Shown: positions 26,320-34,738 of the stretch, piece by piece
Position numbering within the stretch: position 1 is the stretch's first letter
How the letters are laid out: each line of letters opens with the position of its first letter
Assembly (NCBI RefSeq): GCF_021462265.1
Contig: NZ_JAJONF010000030.1
Span: 55,454 to 119,453 of the forward strand
Length of the DNA: 64,000 nt
Source of the DNA: Streptomyces shenzhenensis
GTDB lineage: Bacteria; Actinomycetota; Actinomycetes; Streptomycetales; Streptomycetaceae
Direction: 5' to 3'
Position numbers and translations under genes: made by a program
Notes under the pieces: model-generated
Seen by the model: the letters and a program-made list of their open reading frames with translations, nothing else
What the model was told of the DNA's origin: nothing
Databases searched by the model: none

Positions 26320-26778
26320 ATGAAGATCACCAATCCGGCCCGCTCCCCCGGGCGGCGCAAGCACGACGTGCTCTCCCGCCTGGAACAGGAGACGGACATC
26401 TGGGTGGCCACGGCGGACGGCGCAGGGCTGCCGTGTCTCGTTCCGCTCTGGTTCGTCTGGCACGCGGACGCGGTGTGGCTGTCCACCCGGATCACCAGTG
26501 CGACCGGCCGCAATCTGCGCGACGGCGGCCGGGCCCGGCTCGCGTTCGGCGACACGGGGGACGTCGTGCTGCTCGACGGGGAGGTGACCGTCTTCTCCCC
26601 GGCGGACGTGCCGGAGCCGGCGGCCGAGGCGCTGCGGGCGAAGACCGGCTGGGACCCGCGCGGGGACAGCCCGTCGTACGCCTTCTTCCGGATCCGGCCG
26701 CACGCCGTGCAGGCCTGGCACGGGGAGCACGAACTGCGCGGCCGGCATGTGATGCGGGACGGGGTGTGGGCGGCCTGA
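26320..26778 (+). CDS. Split-barrel flavin/F420-type oxidoreductase (PPOX-like)
   Basis: A 152-residue protein of the pyridoxamine-phosphate-oxidase-like split-barrel fold: DIWVATADGAGLPCLVPLWFVWHADAVWLST, then a TGRNLRDGGRARLAFGDTGDVVLLDGEV segment and YAFFRIRPHAVQAW. Members bind FMN, F420 or heme; the cofactor cannot be told. ATG at 26320 with the neighbouring BlaI gene divergent. Confidence 0.8.
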   Translation: MKITNPARSPGRRKHDVLSRLEQETDIWVATADGAGLPCLVPLWFVWHADAVWLSTRITSATGRNLRDGGRARLAFGDTGDVVLLDGEVTVFSPADVPEPAAEALRAKTGWDPRGDSPSYAFFRIRPHAVQAWHGEHELRGRHVMRDGVWAA

Positions 26779-26787
26779 GCCGGAGCG

Positions 26788-27693
26788 TCAACCGGCGCTG
26801 GTGCGGAGGGCGTCGAGCCGGGTCAGCTCGTCCTCGGTGAGCCGGATGGCGCCGGCCGCCACGTTCTCGGCCAGGTGGTCCGGGTTGCCGGTGCCGGGGA
26901 TGGCGAGGACGTGCGGGCCCTGGTGCAGGGTCCAGGCGAGGCGGATCTGGGCGGCACCGGCGTCGTGGGCGCGCGCGACGGCGAGGACCTCCTCGTCGTG
27001 GTTCCCGGTGGCGCCGAGCGCCCCGGCGTCGCCCGCTACGGCGAAGAACGGTACGAAGGCGATGCCCCGTTCGCCGCAGACGCGGACCAGTTCGCCGGTG
27101 GCCGGGTCCGCCGAGTCGAGTCCCCAGCGGTTCTGTACGCACACCACGGGGGCGATGGCCAGCGCCTCGTCGAGATGGCGCACCTCGACGTCGGAGACGC
27201 CGAGGTGCCGGATCAGCCCGGCCTCGCGCAGTTCGGCGAGGGCACCGAAGTGCTCGGCGATCGAGTCCTGGCGCATCCGGCGGAGGTTGACGACGTCGAG
27301 ATGGTCGCGGCCGAGCTGGCGCAGGTTCTCCTCGACGTGCCCGCGCAGCTGGTCGGGCCGGGCGGAGGTCGCCCACTCCCCCGAGTAGTCGCGGTGGGGG
27401 CCGACCTTGGTGACGATGACGAGGTCGTCGGGGTACGGAGACAGGGCGGTGTTGATGAGTTCGTTGGCCGAGCGCAGGGCGGAGAAGTAGAAGGCCGCCG
27501 TGTCGATGTGGTTCACGCCGAGTTCGACGGCCTTGCGCAGGACGGCGATCGAGCGGTCGCGGTCGCTCGGGGTGCCGTGGTGGAAGGCGGCGCTGCCGGT
27601 CAGCCGCATCGCGCCGAAGCCGAGGCGGTGGACGGGCAGGTCGCCGAGCTTCCAGGTGCCGGAGGCGTCCGCGGTGATCGTTTCGGAGGTCAT
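26788..27693 (-). CDS. Aldo/keto reductase
   Basis: A 301-residue aldo/keto reductase: LPVHRLGFGAMRLTG, active-site segment VNHIDTAAFYF with Asp and Tyr, Lys in VIVTKVGPH, and the cofactor loop LAIPGTGNPDHLAENV. The usual catalytic His region reads VVNLRRM, so the His appears replaced by Arg, as in some related oxidoreductases. ATG at 27693 (GGAGG-like upstream) is preferred to a longer frame. Confidence 0.88.
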   Translation of the reverse strand: MTSETITADASGTWKLGDLPVHRLGFGAMRLTGSAAFHHGTPSDRDRSIAVLRKAVELGVNHIDTAAFYFSALRSANELINTALSPYPDDLVIVTKVGPHRDYSGEWATSARPDQLRGHVEENLRQLGRDHLDVVNLRRMRQDSIAEHFGALAELREAGLIRHLGVSDVEVRHLDEALAIAPVVCVQNRWGLDSADPATGELVRVCGERGIAFVPFFAVAGDAGALGATGNHDEEVLAVARAHDAGAAQIRLAWTLHQGPHVLAIPGTGNPDHLAENVAAGAIRLTEDELTRLDALRTSAG

Positions 27694-27883
27694 CGACGGA
27701 GTCTGGCACACGGTCCTGAGGAGGGTCGGCGGAAGCAGGAAGGGGCCGCCTTGCTCGCCCGGGGCAGCCACGAGACCCGGCGGCCTCGTCCGGAGCACAG
27801 CGGCTCCCCTTGCGAGGGGCGCGGCCGCGGTGGGGAGGTGTGAGGCACACTCGACCGATTTGGTCTGTGCCCGTCACGCTGCA

Positions 27884-27929
27884 CCGGTCACGGATGTGGC
27901 CGGTCAACCGGTCCTCGTCCGGTGACCGG
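27884..27929. terminator. Possible hairpin upstream of the third aldo/keto reductase gene
   Basis: CCGGTCAC and GTGACCGG arms about 30 bp apart, within a short stretch holding several CCGGT repeats. It lies just past the 3' end of the ECF42 gene on the minus strand. Confidence 0.35.
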
Positions 27930-27945
27930 CATGGTGCACACCCGG

Positions 27946-29142
27946 TCAGCCGGTGAGTTCGGCTCGCCGTCTGGTCAGGTGGGCCCGTTCGGGCAGGCTG
28001 TCGGTGAGCGCGATGGCGGCGTCGTACTCCGCCACCGCCTCGGCGTCCCGGCCCAGCCGGCGCAGCAGGTCGGCGCGGACGGCGTGCAGCACGTGGTATC
28101 CGGGCAGGTCGAACGCGTCGACCAGGTCCAGCGCCGCGGCCGGGCCCGCGACCTCGGCGACCGCGACCGCCCGGTTCAGCGCGACGACCGGGCTCGCGGC
28201 GACGGCCATGAGCTGGTCGTACAGTCGCAGGATCTGCCCCCAGTCGGTGGCCTCGGCAGCGCGCGCGTCGCCGTGCACGGCGTTGATCGCGGCCTGGATC
28301 TGGTAGGGCCCGGGCCGGTTGCGGCGCAGGCACCGCCGCATGAGGTCCTGCCCTTCGGCGATCAGCTCCCGGTCCCAGAGCCCGCGGTCCTGCTCGGGCA
28401 GCGGCACCAGCTCGCCGCCCCCGGCCGGCTCCCGGGCGGGCCTGCGGGCCTCGACGAGCAGCATCAGCGCGAGCAGCCCGGCGACCTCGGGCTCGTCCGG
28501 CATCAGCTCGTACAGCAGCCGCCCCAGGCGCACGGCTTCGGCGCACAGCGCAGGATCGCCGCCGTAGCCCTCGTTGAAGACGAGGTAGACGACGGCCAGC
28601 ACGCCGTTCAGCCGGTCGGGGAGGTCGGCGTCCTTCGGCACCCGGTAGGGGATCCCCGCGTCGCGGATCTTCGCCTTGGCGCGCACCAGGCGCTGGGCCA
28701 GGGTGGGCTCGGGGACCAGGAAGGCGCGGGCGATCCGGGCCGTGCTGAGCCCGCCGAGCAGGCGCAGGGTCAGGGCGACCCGGGACTGCAGGGCCAGCGC
28801 GGGGTGGCAGCAGGTGAAGATCAGCCGGAGCCGTTCGTCGCGCACTGGGCCCTCCTCGGCCGGCGGGTCGGGCGCGTACAGCCGGGCGGCCTCGGCGTGC
28901 CGGGCGTCCCGGGAGGACTCGCGGCGCAGCCGGTCGAGCGCCCGGTTGCGCGCGGTGGTGATGATCCAGCCGGCCGGGCTCGGCGGCACGCCGGTGCCGG
29001 GCCACCTGTCGAGCGCCGTCGCGAAGGCGTCCTGGACCGCTTCCTCGGCGAGGTCGATGTCGCCGAGGAAGCGGACGAGGACCGAGACCGCGCGCCCGTA
29101 CTCGGCGCGGAAGACGGCCTCGACATCGGCGGCGTCCGCCAT
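27946..29142 (-). CDS. ECF42-type sigma factor with C-terminal extension
   Basis: A 398-residue ECF sigma factor of group 42. Region 2 is FRAEYGRAVSVLVRFLGDIDLAEEAVQDAF, and region 4 is ALTLRLLGGLSTARIARAFLVPEPTLAQRLVRAKAKI. A long C-terminal TPR/DUF6596-like domain (VLAVVYLVFNEGYGGDPALCAEAVRL; AINAVHGDARAAEATDWGQI) replaces a dedicated anti-sigma factor in this group. Its ATG overlaps the stop of the DGPF gene by one base (TGATG), the hallmark gene pairing of ECF42. Confidence 0.9.
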   Translation of the reverse strand: MADAADVEAVFRAEYGRAVSVLVRFLGDIDLAEEAVQDAFATALDRWPGTGVPPSPAGWIITTARNRALDRLRRESSRDARHAEAARLYAPDPPAEEGPVRDERLRLIFTCCHPALALQSRVALTLRLLGGLSTARIARAFLVPEPTLAQRLVRAKAKIRDAGIPYRVPKDADLPDRLNGVLAVVYLVFNEGYGGDPALCAEAVRLGRLLYELMPDEPEVAGLLALMLLVEARRPAREPAGGGELVPLPEQDRGLWDRELIAEGQDLMRRCLRRNRPGPYQIQAAINAVHGDARAAEATDWGQILRLYDQLMAVAASPVVALNRAVAVAEVAGPAAALDLVDAFDLPGYHVLHAVRADLLRRLGRDAEAVAEYDAAIALTDSLPERAHLTRRRAELTG

Positions 29143-29492
29143 CAGGGCCGGTCCACGAACGGCCGTACCTCGATGGGGAGGGTGGTGGCGAGAGCGGCCT
29201 TGCGGCCCCACTCCAGGGCGGCGTCGAGGTCCTCGGCGCGGATCAGGCAGAGCCCGCCCAGGTACTCCTTGCCCTCGGCGAAGGGCCCGTCGGTGATCAG
29301 TACGTCGCCGCCCTCGGGCCGCAGCATCGTGGCCGTCTCCGGCCCGTGCAGTCCGCCCGCGAAGACCCAGGCGCCGGCCGCGCGCAGTTCGTCGTTGAAC
29401 GCCTCCACGTCGCGCATGATCGCGGCGAGCGCGTCGGGCGGGGGCGGGGTGGCGCCGGCGGGCTGGACCACGCTGAGCAGGTAGTGCTTCAT
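29142..29492 (-). CDS. YCII/DGPF-domain protein
   Basis: A 116-residue DGPF (YCII-related) protein: MKHYLLSVVQPAG start, FNDELRAAGAWVFAGGL, and the namesake motif ITDGPFAEGKEYLGG. Such proteins are the conserved neighbours and likely targets of ECF42 sigma factors; their biochemical role is unknown. ATG at 29492 has GAGGAG upstream. It is translationally coupled to the sigma gene and divergent from purU. Confidence 0.9.
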   Translation of the reverse strand: MKHYLLSVVQPAGATPPPPDALAAIMRDVEAFNDELRAAGAWVFAGGLHGPETATMLRPEGGDVLITDGPFAEGKEYLGGLCLIRAEDLDAALEWGRKAALATTLPIEVRPFVDRP

Positions 29493-29680
29493 GATGTGCT
29501 CCTCGGTCGTCGTGAGGTGGCGGGTGTTCTCGCCTTCTACACGAACAGCAGTCCCCCGGATCGACACCGCGCGCCGGGAATCCGGAAGAACCTTCCGCAT
29601 GACCATCGCCGCGCGTCCGCTCACCGCCCGCGCCCGGGGACTCGCCGGCTGCCTCCTGCCGCCCGCCGCCGGGCGCGCCG

Positions 29681-29731
29681 GCCAGGAGGGCGTGCCGGCC
29701 AGGAGGGCGTGCCGGCCAGGAGGGCGTGCCG
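29681..29731. repeat. 17-bp tandem repeat, 3 copies
   Basis: Three perfect tandem copies of GCCAGGAGGGCGTGCCG in the divergent region between the DGPF and purU genes, just upstream of the first IclR-like motif. No frame through it is convincing. Confidence 0.95.
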
Positions 29732-29744
29732 GCGGGCAAAGGTG

Positions 29745-29852
29745 TTGCGTATCGCACATTGCGGTGCACCAAATAGAACACCTCCCCTTGACCTGTCGGC
29801 CACCTCGCCTGGACCATGTTGCGCATCACTCAAATCGTTGCGCGATGCGCAT
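29745..29852. promoter_or_regulatory. Cluster of IclR-type motifs before purU
   Basis: Matches to TTGCG-N5-CGCAA: TTGCG-N5-CTCAA at 29819-29833 and TTGCG-N5-CGCAT at 29838-29852, spaced 19 bp apart, plus a weaker TTGCG-N5-CACAT at 29745-29759. The last ends 15 bp before the purU start, consistent with a repression or activation site for the IclR regulator of the locus. Confidence 0.6.
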
Positions 29853-29866
29853 CCTGGGAGGGTGTC

Positions 29867-30739
29867 ATGTCTCCTCGACCGCAGCCCGGCCGCGAGTTCG
29901 TCCTCACCCTTTCGTGCCCCGACCGGGCGGGCCTGGTCCACGCCGTCACCGGCTTCCTGGTCGCCCACGGCGGCAACATCCTGGAGAGTCAGCAGTTCGA
30001 CGACCGGCTGCAGGACCGCTTCTTCATGCGGGTGCACTTCGACGTCCCGGACGGCGACGTCCTGCTGGAGGAGCTGCGCACCGGTTTCGTCCCGGTGGCC
30101 GAGGAGCACCGGATCACCTGGCGGCTGAACGACGCCTCGACCCCGACCCGCACCCTGATCATGGTGTCGAAGTTCGGCCACTGCCTGAACGACCTGCTCT
30201 TCCGCCGGTCCACGGGCGCGCTCAACATCGAGATCCCGGCGATCGTCTCCAACCACCGCGACTTCGAGCCGCTGGCCCGCACCTACGGCATCCCTTTCCA
30301 CCACATCCCGGTGACACCCGACACCAAGGCGGAAGCCGAGGCCCGGCTGCTGCGTCTCGTCGGCGAGCTGGACGTCGACCTGGTGGTGCTCGCCCGGTAC
30401 ATGCAGATCCTCTCCGACGACCTGTGCAAGCGGCTCGACGGCCGGGCCATCAACATCCACCACTCCTTCCTGCCGAGCTTCAAGGGAGCCCGGCCGTACG
30501 TCCAGGCGCACCACCGCGGTGTCAAGCTGGTCGGCGCCACCGCGCACTACGTGACGCCCGATCTGGACGAGGGCCCGATCATCGAGCAGGACGTCGTCCG
30601 GGTGAGCCACTCGCACGCCCCGGACGAGCTGGTCGCGCTCGGCCGTGACGTGGAGGCCCAGGTGCTCGCGCGCGCCGTGCGGTGGCACAGCGAGAGCCGG
30701 GTGCTGGTCAACGGCCGCTGCACGGTCGTCTTCCGCTGA
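29867..30739 (+). CDS. purU: Formyltetrahydrofolate deformylase
   Basis: A 290-residue PurU that hydrolyses 10-formyl-THF to formate and THF. An N-terminal ACT-like regulatory domain (FVLTLSCPDRAGLVHAVTGFLVAHGGNILESQQF) precedes a formyltransferase-fold domain with NIHHSFLPSFKGARPY, GATAHYVTPDLDEGPII and an Asp-containing catalytic loop. ATG at 29867 follows GGGAGG. It opens the betaine locus and would regenerate THF consumed as methyl groups are oxidised to formyl-THF. Confidence 0.93.
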   Translation: MSPRPQPGREFVLTLSCPDRAGLVHAVTGFLVAHGGNILESQQFDDRLQDRFFMRVHFDVPDGDVLLEELRTGFVPVAEEHRITWRLNDASTPTRTLIMVSKFGHCLNDLLFRRSTGALNIEIPAIVSNHRDFEPLARTYGIPFHHIPVTPDTKAEAEARLLRLVGELDVDLVVLARYMQILSDDLCKRLDGRAINIHHSFLPSFKGARPYVQAHHRGVKLVGATAHYVTPDLDEGPIIEQDVVRVSHSHAPDELVALGRDVEAQVLARAVRWHSESRVLVNGRCTVVFR

Positions 30740-30763
30740 CAGCCGGCGGACCGGACGGCGGAC

Positions 30764-30812
30764 CGCGAACGGCGGGACGGCACCCCCTCGGGGTGCCGGC
30801 CCGCCGTTCGCG
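30764..30812. terminator. Long hairpin between purU and soxG
   Basis: Convergent genes are separated by a perfect 13-bp outer stem, CGCGAACGGCGGG to CCCGCCGTTCGCG, with an inner GGCACCCC/GGGGTGCC stem. It probably terminates transcription from both sides. Confidence 0.75.
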
Positions 30813-30817
30813 ATTCC

Positions 30818-31420
30818 TCAGACGTACTCCACGGCCGCGTCCAGCAGCCAGTCGGCCAGGTAGCCGGCGAAGGAGGAGCGCACCAGGACCCAGAACCCGG
30901 CCCTGGTCTCGTCCCGCGCGACCAGGACGACCTGGGTGCGGGCCAGCGTGGTCTGGGCGCAGCGGCCGGGGCCGAAGGCGCGCGGGTGCAGGTCCAGGGC
31001 GCAGCCGTGGGCGAGCAGGTCGCGGGCGCGCGGGCCGCCGACCAGGAGGGTGGTGCGCTGGGCGGAGACGTCGGTGACGGCGACCGGCTCGTCCCCGGCG
31101 GCCGCGCGGATCCGGTCCTCCAGTTCCCGCTCGGTGCCGGGCCGGCCCACCACCAGCCATTCGTCGGGGCCCAGCCACACCGCGGTCACCTCTCCCGCGT
31201 GCACCACCGTGTTCGGGTCAGGGGGCAGCTGGAGCCCGAGGGCCGGCCCGACGGCGTCCGCCGCCGGGCTCTTGGCGTCGAGGCGGACGTTCACCTGGGC
31301 CAGGAAGGGGAGTTCGGCCAGGCGGAGCGCGCCCTTGGAGGAGCGGGTCACGGCGGCCAGGCGGGGGGCGGCGCCCGCCAGGGGGCTGCGCCGGCATGCG
31401 GTCGGGGCGGTGTCAGCCAT
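30818..31420 (-). CDS. soxG: Sarcosine oxidase gamma subunit
   Basis: A 200-residue gamma subunit of heterotetrameric sarcosine oxidase: LRLAELPFLAQVNVRLDAKSPA, then VTAVWLGPDEWLVVG, VTDVSAQRTTLLVGGPRARDLLAHGCALDLHP and QTTLARTQVVLVARD near the C-terminus. It is folate-binding GcvT-fold related. Its start overlaps the end of the alpha-subunit gene by 8 bp, marking the last gene of the soxB-soxDA-soxG set. Confidence 0.9.
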   Translation of the reverse strand: MADTAPTACRRSPLAGAAPRLAAVTRSSKGALRLAELPFLAQVNVRLDAKSPAADAVGPALGLQLPPDPNTVVHAGEVTAVWLGPDEWLVVGRPGTERELEDRIRAAAGDEPVAVTDVSAQRTTLLVGGPRARDLLAHGCALDLHPRAFGPGRCAQTTLARTQVVLVARDETRAGFWVLVRSSFAGYLADWLLDAAVEYV

Positions 31421-34400
31421 CGCGGCGGGCTCCCTCGGGGTCGTAGAGGACGGGACCGGCGACGGTCACCGGCAGCAACCGGTCGCCGACCGGGGCGTAC
31501 AGGCGCTCGCCGATGCGGTCCCGGCCGCCCTTGACCAGGGCGAGCGCGAAGGTACGGCCGAGCGCGGCGCTGCGGTAGCTGGAGGTGACGTGGCCGAGCA
31601 TCGGGACGGGCGGGGCGGGCAGTTCGCCGTCGGCGACCAGGTGCGTGCCCTCGGGGAGGACGGCCCCGGGGTCGTCGGTGAGGACGGCGACCAGGTGCCC
31701 CCGGTCCGGGCGGACGGTGTCGGCGCGGGCGTAGGAGCGCTTGCCGATGAAGTCGGGCTTCTTCTTCGACACCGCCCAGCCCATGCCGAGGTCCTGCGGG
31801 GTGACCGTCCCGTCGGTGTCCTGGCCGACGATCGGGTAGCCCTTCTCCGCGCGCAGCACGTGCATGGTCTCGGTGCCGTAGGGGGTGATGCCGTACGGCG
31901 CCCCCGCCTCGTACAGAGCCTCCCAGAGCGCGACCGCCTGCCAGGGTGACACGTTGATCTCGTAGGCGAGTTCACCGGAGAAGCTGATCCGGCACACGCG
32001 GGCCCCGATGCCGGCGACGGTGGTCTCCCGCCAGGCCATGAACGGGAAGTCGTCGTTGGCCACGGCCAGTCCGGGCGCGAGCGAGCCGAGGACCGCGCGG
32101 GACCGGGGGCCGACCAGGGCGACGGTCGCCCAGTGCTCGGTGACCGAGGTGCAGTGCACCCGCAGGTCCGGCCACTCGGTCTGCAGCCACTCCTCCATCC
32201 AGTCCAGGACGGCCGCCGCGTTGCCGGTCGTGGTGGTGACGAGGAACCGGTCGGGGGCGAGCCGGATGACCGTGCCGTCGTCGAACACCATCCCGTCCAG
32301 GCGGCACATCACGCCGTAGCGGATCATGCCGACCTTCAGGCTGCTCATCATGTTCGTGTAGAGCCGGTCGAGGAAGAGCGCCGCGTCCGGGCCCTGGACG
32401 TCGATCTTGCCGAGGGTGGAGGCGTCCATGAAGGCGACGCCCTCGCGGGCGGCGCGGCACTCGCGGAGCACGGCGGTCTCCAAGTCCTCGCCGCCCCGCG
32501 GGTAGTACCAGGGCCGCTTCCACTGCCCGACGTTCTCGAAGAGCGCGCCGTGCTCGACGTGCCAGCCGTGCAGGGCGGTGGTGCGGACCGGGTCGTGCAG
32601 CGCGCCCCGGTCGCGCCCGGCCAGGGCGGCGAAGGAGACGGGGGTGTACGGCGGCCGGAAGGTGGGCAGGCCGAGCGCCGAGAGGTCCACGCCGAGGAGT
32701 TCGGCGACGACCCCGCTGGCCAGCACACCCCCGGTCTTGCCCTGGTCGTTGGCGGTGCCCGCCGTGGTGTAGCGCTTGGTGTGCTCCACCGAGCGCAGGC
32801 CCGCGCCGGTCGCACGGGTCAGGTCGGCCACGGTGACGTCGCGTTGGAGGTCGACGAAGCGGGGGGCGGCGGTGGCGGTGGGGACCGTGAAGACGTGCAT
32901 GGACGGCGTGTACGGCTGGACGGTGACCGCGGGGAGCGCGGGCATGGGCGTCCTGGTGGTGTAGCCCTCGGCCTCGGCCGCGCGTGTTCCCGCCGCCGCG
33001 CCCTCGGCGAAGGCGGCGGCAAGGTCGGCGGTGCCGTTCGCGGCACCCGCGGCCTCGACCGCCTGCCCGCAGCTGTCGGGGACGAACGTGCCGAGCGTCT
33101 CGTCGTGACGGAGCCTGCCGCCCGCCTGGCTGAACAGGTGGGCGACCGGGTTCCAGCCGCCGGAGACCAGGAGCAGGTCGGCGGCGAACTCGCGCTGCGG
33201 GGCGATGGGTTCGGGTTCGTCCGCGGTGGCATTCACCGCCTGGTACGGGGCGGCGGTCACGGCCGTGAGACGGGCGCCGCCCGCCGTGCCGGTGACCGCG
33301 TGGCCGGTCAGCACCTCGATGCCGGCGGACCGGGCTCGTTCGGCCCACTCCCCCGGTGCGGGGCGCGTGTCGACGATCGCCGCGATGGTGACCCCGGCCG
33401 CGGCGAGGTCGAGTGCGGCGGCGTAGGCGGTGTCGTTGGTGGTGAACACGACGGCGTGGCGGCCGGGCAGGACGGCGTACCGGTGCAGGTAGGTGCGGGC
33501 CGCGCTCGCCAGCATCACGCCGGGGCGGTCGTTGTCGCCGAAGGCGAGGGAACGCTCGTGGGCGCCGGTGGCGAGGACGACGCGCCGGGCGCGGATCCGC
33601 CAGACGCGTTCGCGGGAGACGTGCTGCGGGGCGTCGGCGCCGAGGTGGGCGGTGCGGCGTTCCACGGCGAGGAGGTGGTTGTCGTCGTAGTGGCCGAAGA
33701 CGGTGGTGCGGGGCAGGACGCGTACCTCGGGGGCGGCGTCGAGGCGGGCGCGGGTGGCAGCGACCCAGTCGAGGTGCTCGCCGGTGCCGAGCAGGCTGCC
33801 GCCGGGTTCCGGCTGGTCGTCGGCGAGGATGACGCGGGCGCCGCTGGTGGCCGCGGCGGCCGCGGCCGCGAGGCCGGCGGGGCCCGCGCCGACGACGAGT
33901 ACGTCGCAGTGGGCGTGCACGGCGTCGTAGCGGGCCGGGTCGGGGGTGGTGGCGAGGCGGCCCTGGCCGGGGAGGCTGGTCGCCACCAGGCCGTCGTGGA
34001 GTTCCACGGTGGTGGCGGGGAGCATGGGTTCGGGGAACGGGGCCTCGATCTGGACGACCGCGTTGGGTTCCTCTGCGCCGGCGGAGAAGATGCCCCGGGG
34101 GCGGCCGAGTCTGATGCTGGTGGCGGCTTGGATGACGCCGTTGGCGAGGAGGGCGGAGGCGAGGGTGTCGCCTCGGTAGCCCTGGTACCGGATGCCGTCG
34201 AAGGTGAAGGTGAGGGGGGTGGTGCGGTCGATCCGGCCGCCGGTGGGGGTGCGGGTGGGAGGGGTCTCGCCCCCGCCGCCCCTGCCCGTCCCGTCCTGAA
34301 GGGGCGCCGCCCCTTCGACCCCGCCGGGGGCTGCGCCCCCGGACCCCCCTTCGGCCTGAACGGCCTCGTCCTCAAACGCCGGACGGGCTGAAGAAGAAGG

Positions 34401-34727
34401 CACCGCCGGACCCCCCGTCGAAGGAAGCGGCGCCGGCCGGGAAGGGGGCTCGGTGGGCTGCGGGCGGGGTTCGCCTGCTCCGTACACCGTCAGGAGCTCG
34501 TTCGTGGATGTGTCGCGCACCGCGTTGAACCACCGCCGACAGCCCGCGGCATGGCTCCAGCGTTCCGCGAACGGGCCCTTGGGATTGTCCCGGAAGAACA
34601 GATACCGTGCCCACTCCTCGTCGGTGAGGGACGCCGGGTTCTCGGGGTAGGGGACGTGGGCCTGGCCGCCGTAGTGGAACTCGGCCTCGTCGCGGGGCCC
34701 GCACCACGGGCAGGGGATGAGCAGCAT
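31413..34727 (-). CDS. Fused sarcosine oxidase delta-alpha subunits
   Basis: One open frame of 1104 residues. Residues 1-89 are a complete SoxD (CPWCG zinc ligands; H and C in WSHAAGCRRWF; TNELLTVYGAGE). Residues 90-162 are a low-complexity linker. From about 163 onward is SoxA: GGRIDRTTPLTFTFDG, the dinucleotide motif VLVVGAGPAGLAAAAAAA, and a C-terminal GcvT-like THF-binding half (FMDASTLGKIDVQGPDA; GYPIVGQDTDGT). No ATG, GTG or TTG lies between the repeat-derived linker and SoxA, so SoxA has no start of its own apart from an upstream GTG near residue 109. Demethylates sarcosine to glycine, forming methylene-THF and H2O2. ATG at 34727 follows AGGGAG. Confidence 0.88.
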   Translation of the reverse strand: MLLIPCPWCGPRDEAEFHYGGQAHVPYPENPASLTDEEWARYLFFRDNPKGPFAERWSHAAGCRRWFNAVRDTSTNELLTVYGAGEPRPQPTEPPSRPAPLPSTGGPAVPSSSARPAFEDEAVQAEGGSGGAAPGGVEGAAPLQDGTGRGGGGETPPTRTPTGGRIDRTTPLTFTFDGIRYQGYRGDTLASALLANGVIQAATSIRLGRPRGIFSAGAEEPNAVVQIEAPFPEPMLPATTVELHDGLVATSLPGQGRLATTPDPARYDAVHAHCDVLVVGAGPAGLAAAAAAATSGARVILADDQPEPGGSLLGTGEHLDWVAATRARLDAAPEVRVLPRTTVFGHYDDNHLLAVERRTAHLGADAPQHVSRERVWRIRARRVVLATGAHERSLAFGDNDRPGVMLASAARTYLHRYAVLPGRHAVVFTTNDTAYAAALDLAAAGVTIAAIVDTRPAPGEWAERARSAGIEVLTGHAVTGTAGGARLTAVTAAPYQAVNATADEPEPIAPQREFAADLLLVSGGWNPVAHLFSQAGGRLRHDETLGTFVPDSCGQAVEAAGAANGTADLAAAFAEGAAAGTRAAEAEGYTTRTPMPALPAVTVQPYTPSMHVFTVPTATAAPRFVDLQRDVTVADLTRATGAGLRSVEHTKRYTTAGTANDQGKTGGVLASGVVAELLGVDLSALGLPTFRPPYTPVSFAALAGRDRGALHDPVRTTALHGWHVEHGALFENVGQWKRPWYYPRGGEDLETAVLRECRAAREGVAFMDASTLGKIDVQGPDAALFLDRLYTNMMSSLKVGMIRYGVMCRLDGMVFDDGTVIRLAPDRFLVTTTTGNAAAVLDWMEEWLQTEWPDLRVHCTSVTEHWATVALVGPRSRAVLGSLAPGLAVANDDFPFMAWRETTVAGIGARVCRISFSGELAYEINVSPWQAVALWEALYEAGAPYGITPYGTETMHVLRAEKGYPIVGQDTDGTVTPQDLGMGWAVSKKKPDFIGKRSYARADTVRPDRGHLVAVLTDDPGAVLPEGTHLVADGELPAPPVPMLGHVTSSYRSAALGRTFALALVKGGRDRIGERLYAPVGDRLLPVTVAGPVLYDPEGARRDG
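34257..34391 (-). repeat. Streptomyces interspersed intergenic repeat inside soxDA
   Basis: Read on the minus strand this begins AGCCCGTCCGGCGTTTGAGG and continues through GC-rich dyads (GGGGGCGCAGCCCCC and AAGGGGCGGCGCCCCTT). To my knowledge this sequence type is scattered between genes in many Streptomyces genomes. Here it lies inside a reading frame and encodes residues 113-158 of the fused sarcosine oxidase. Confidence 0.75.
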
Positions 34728-34738
34728 GGTCGGGCTCC

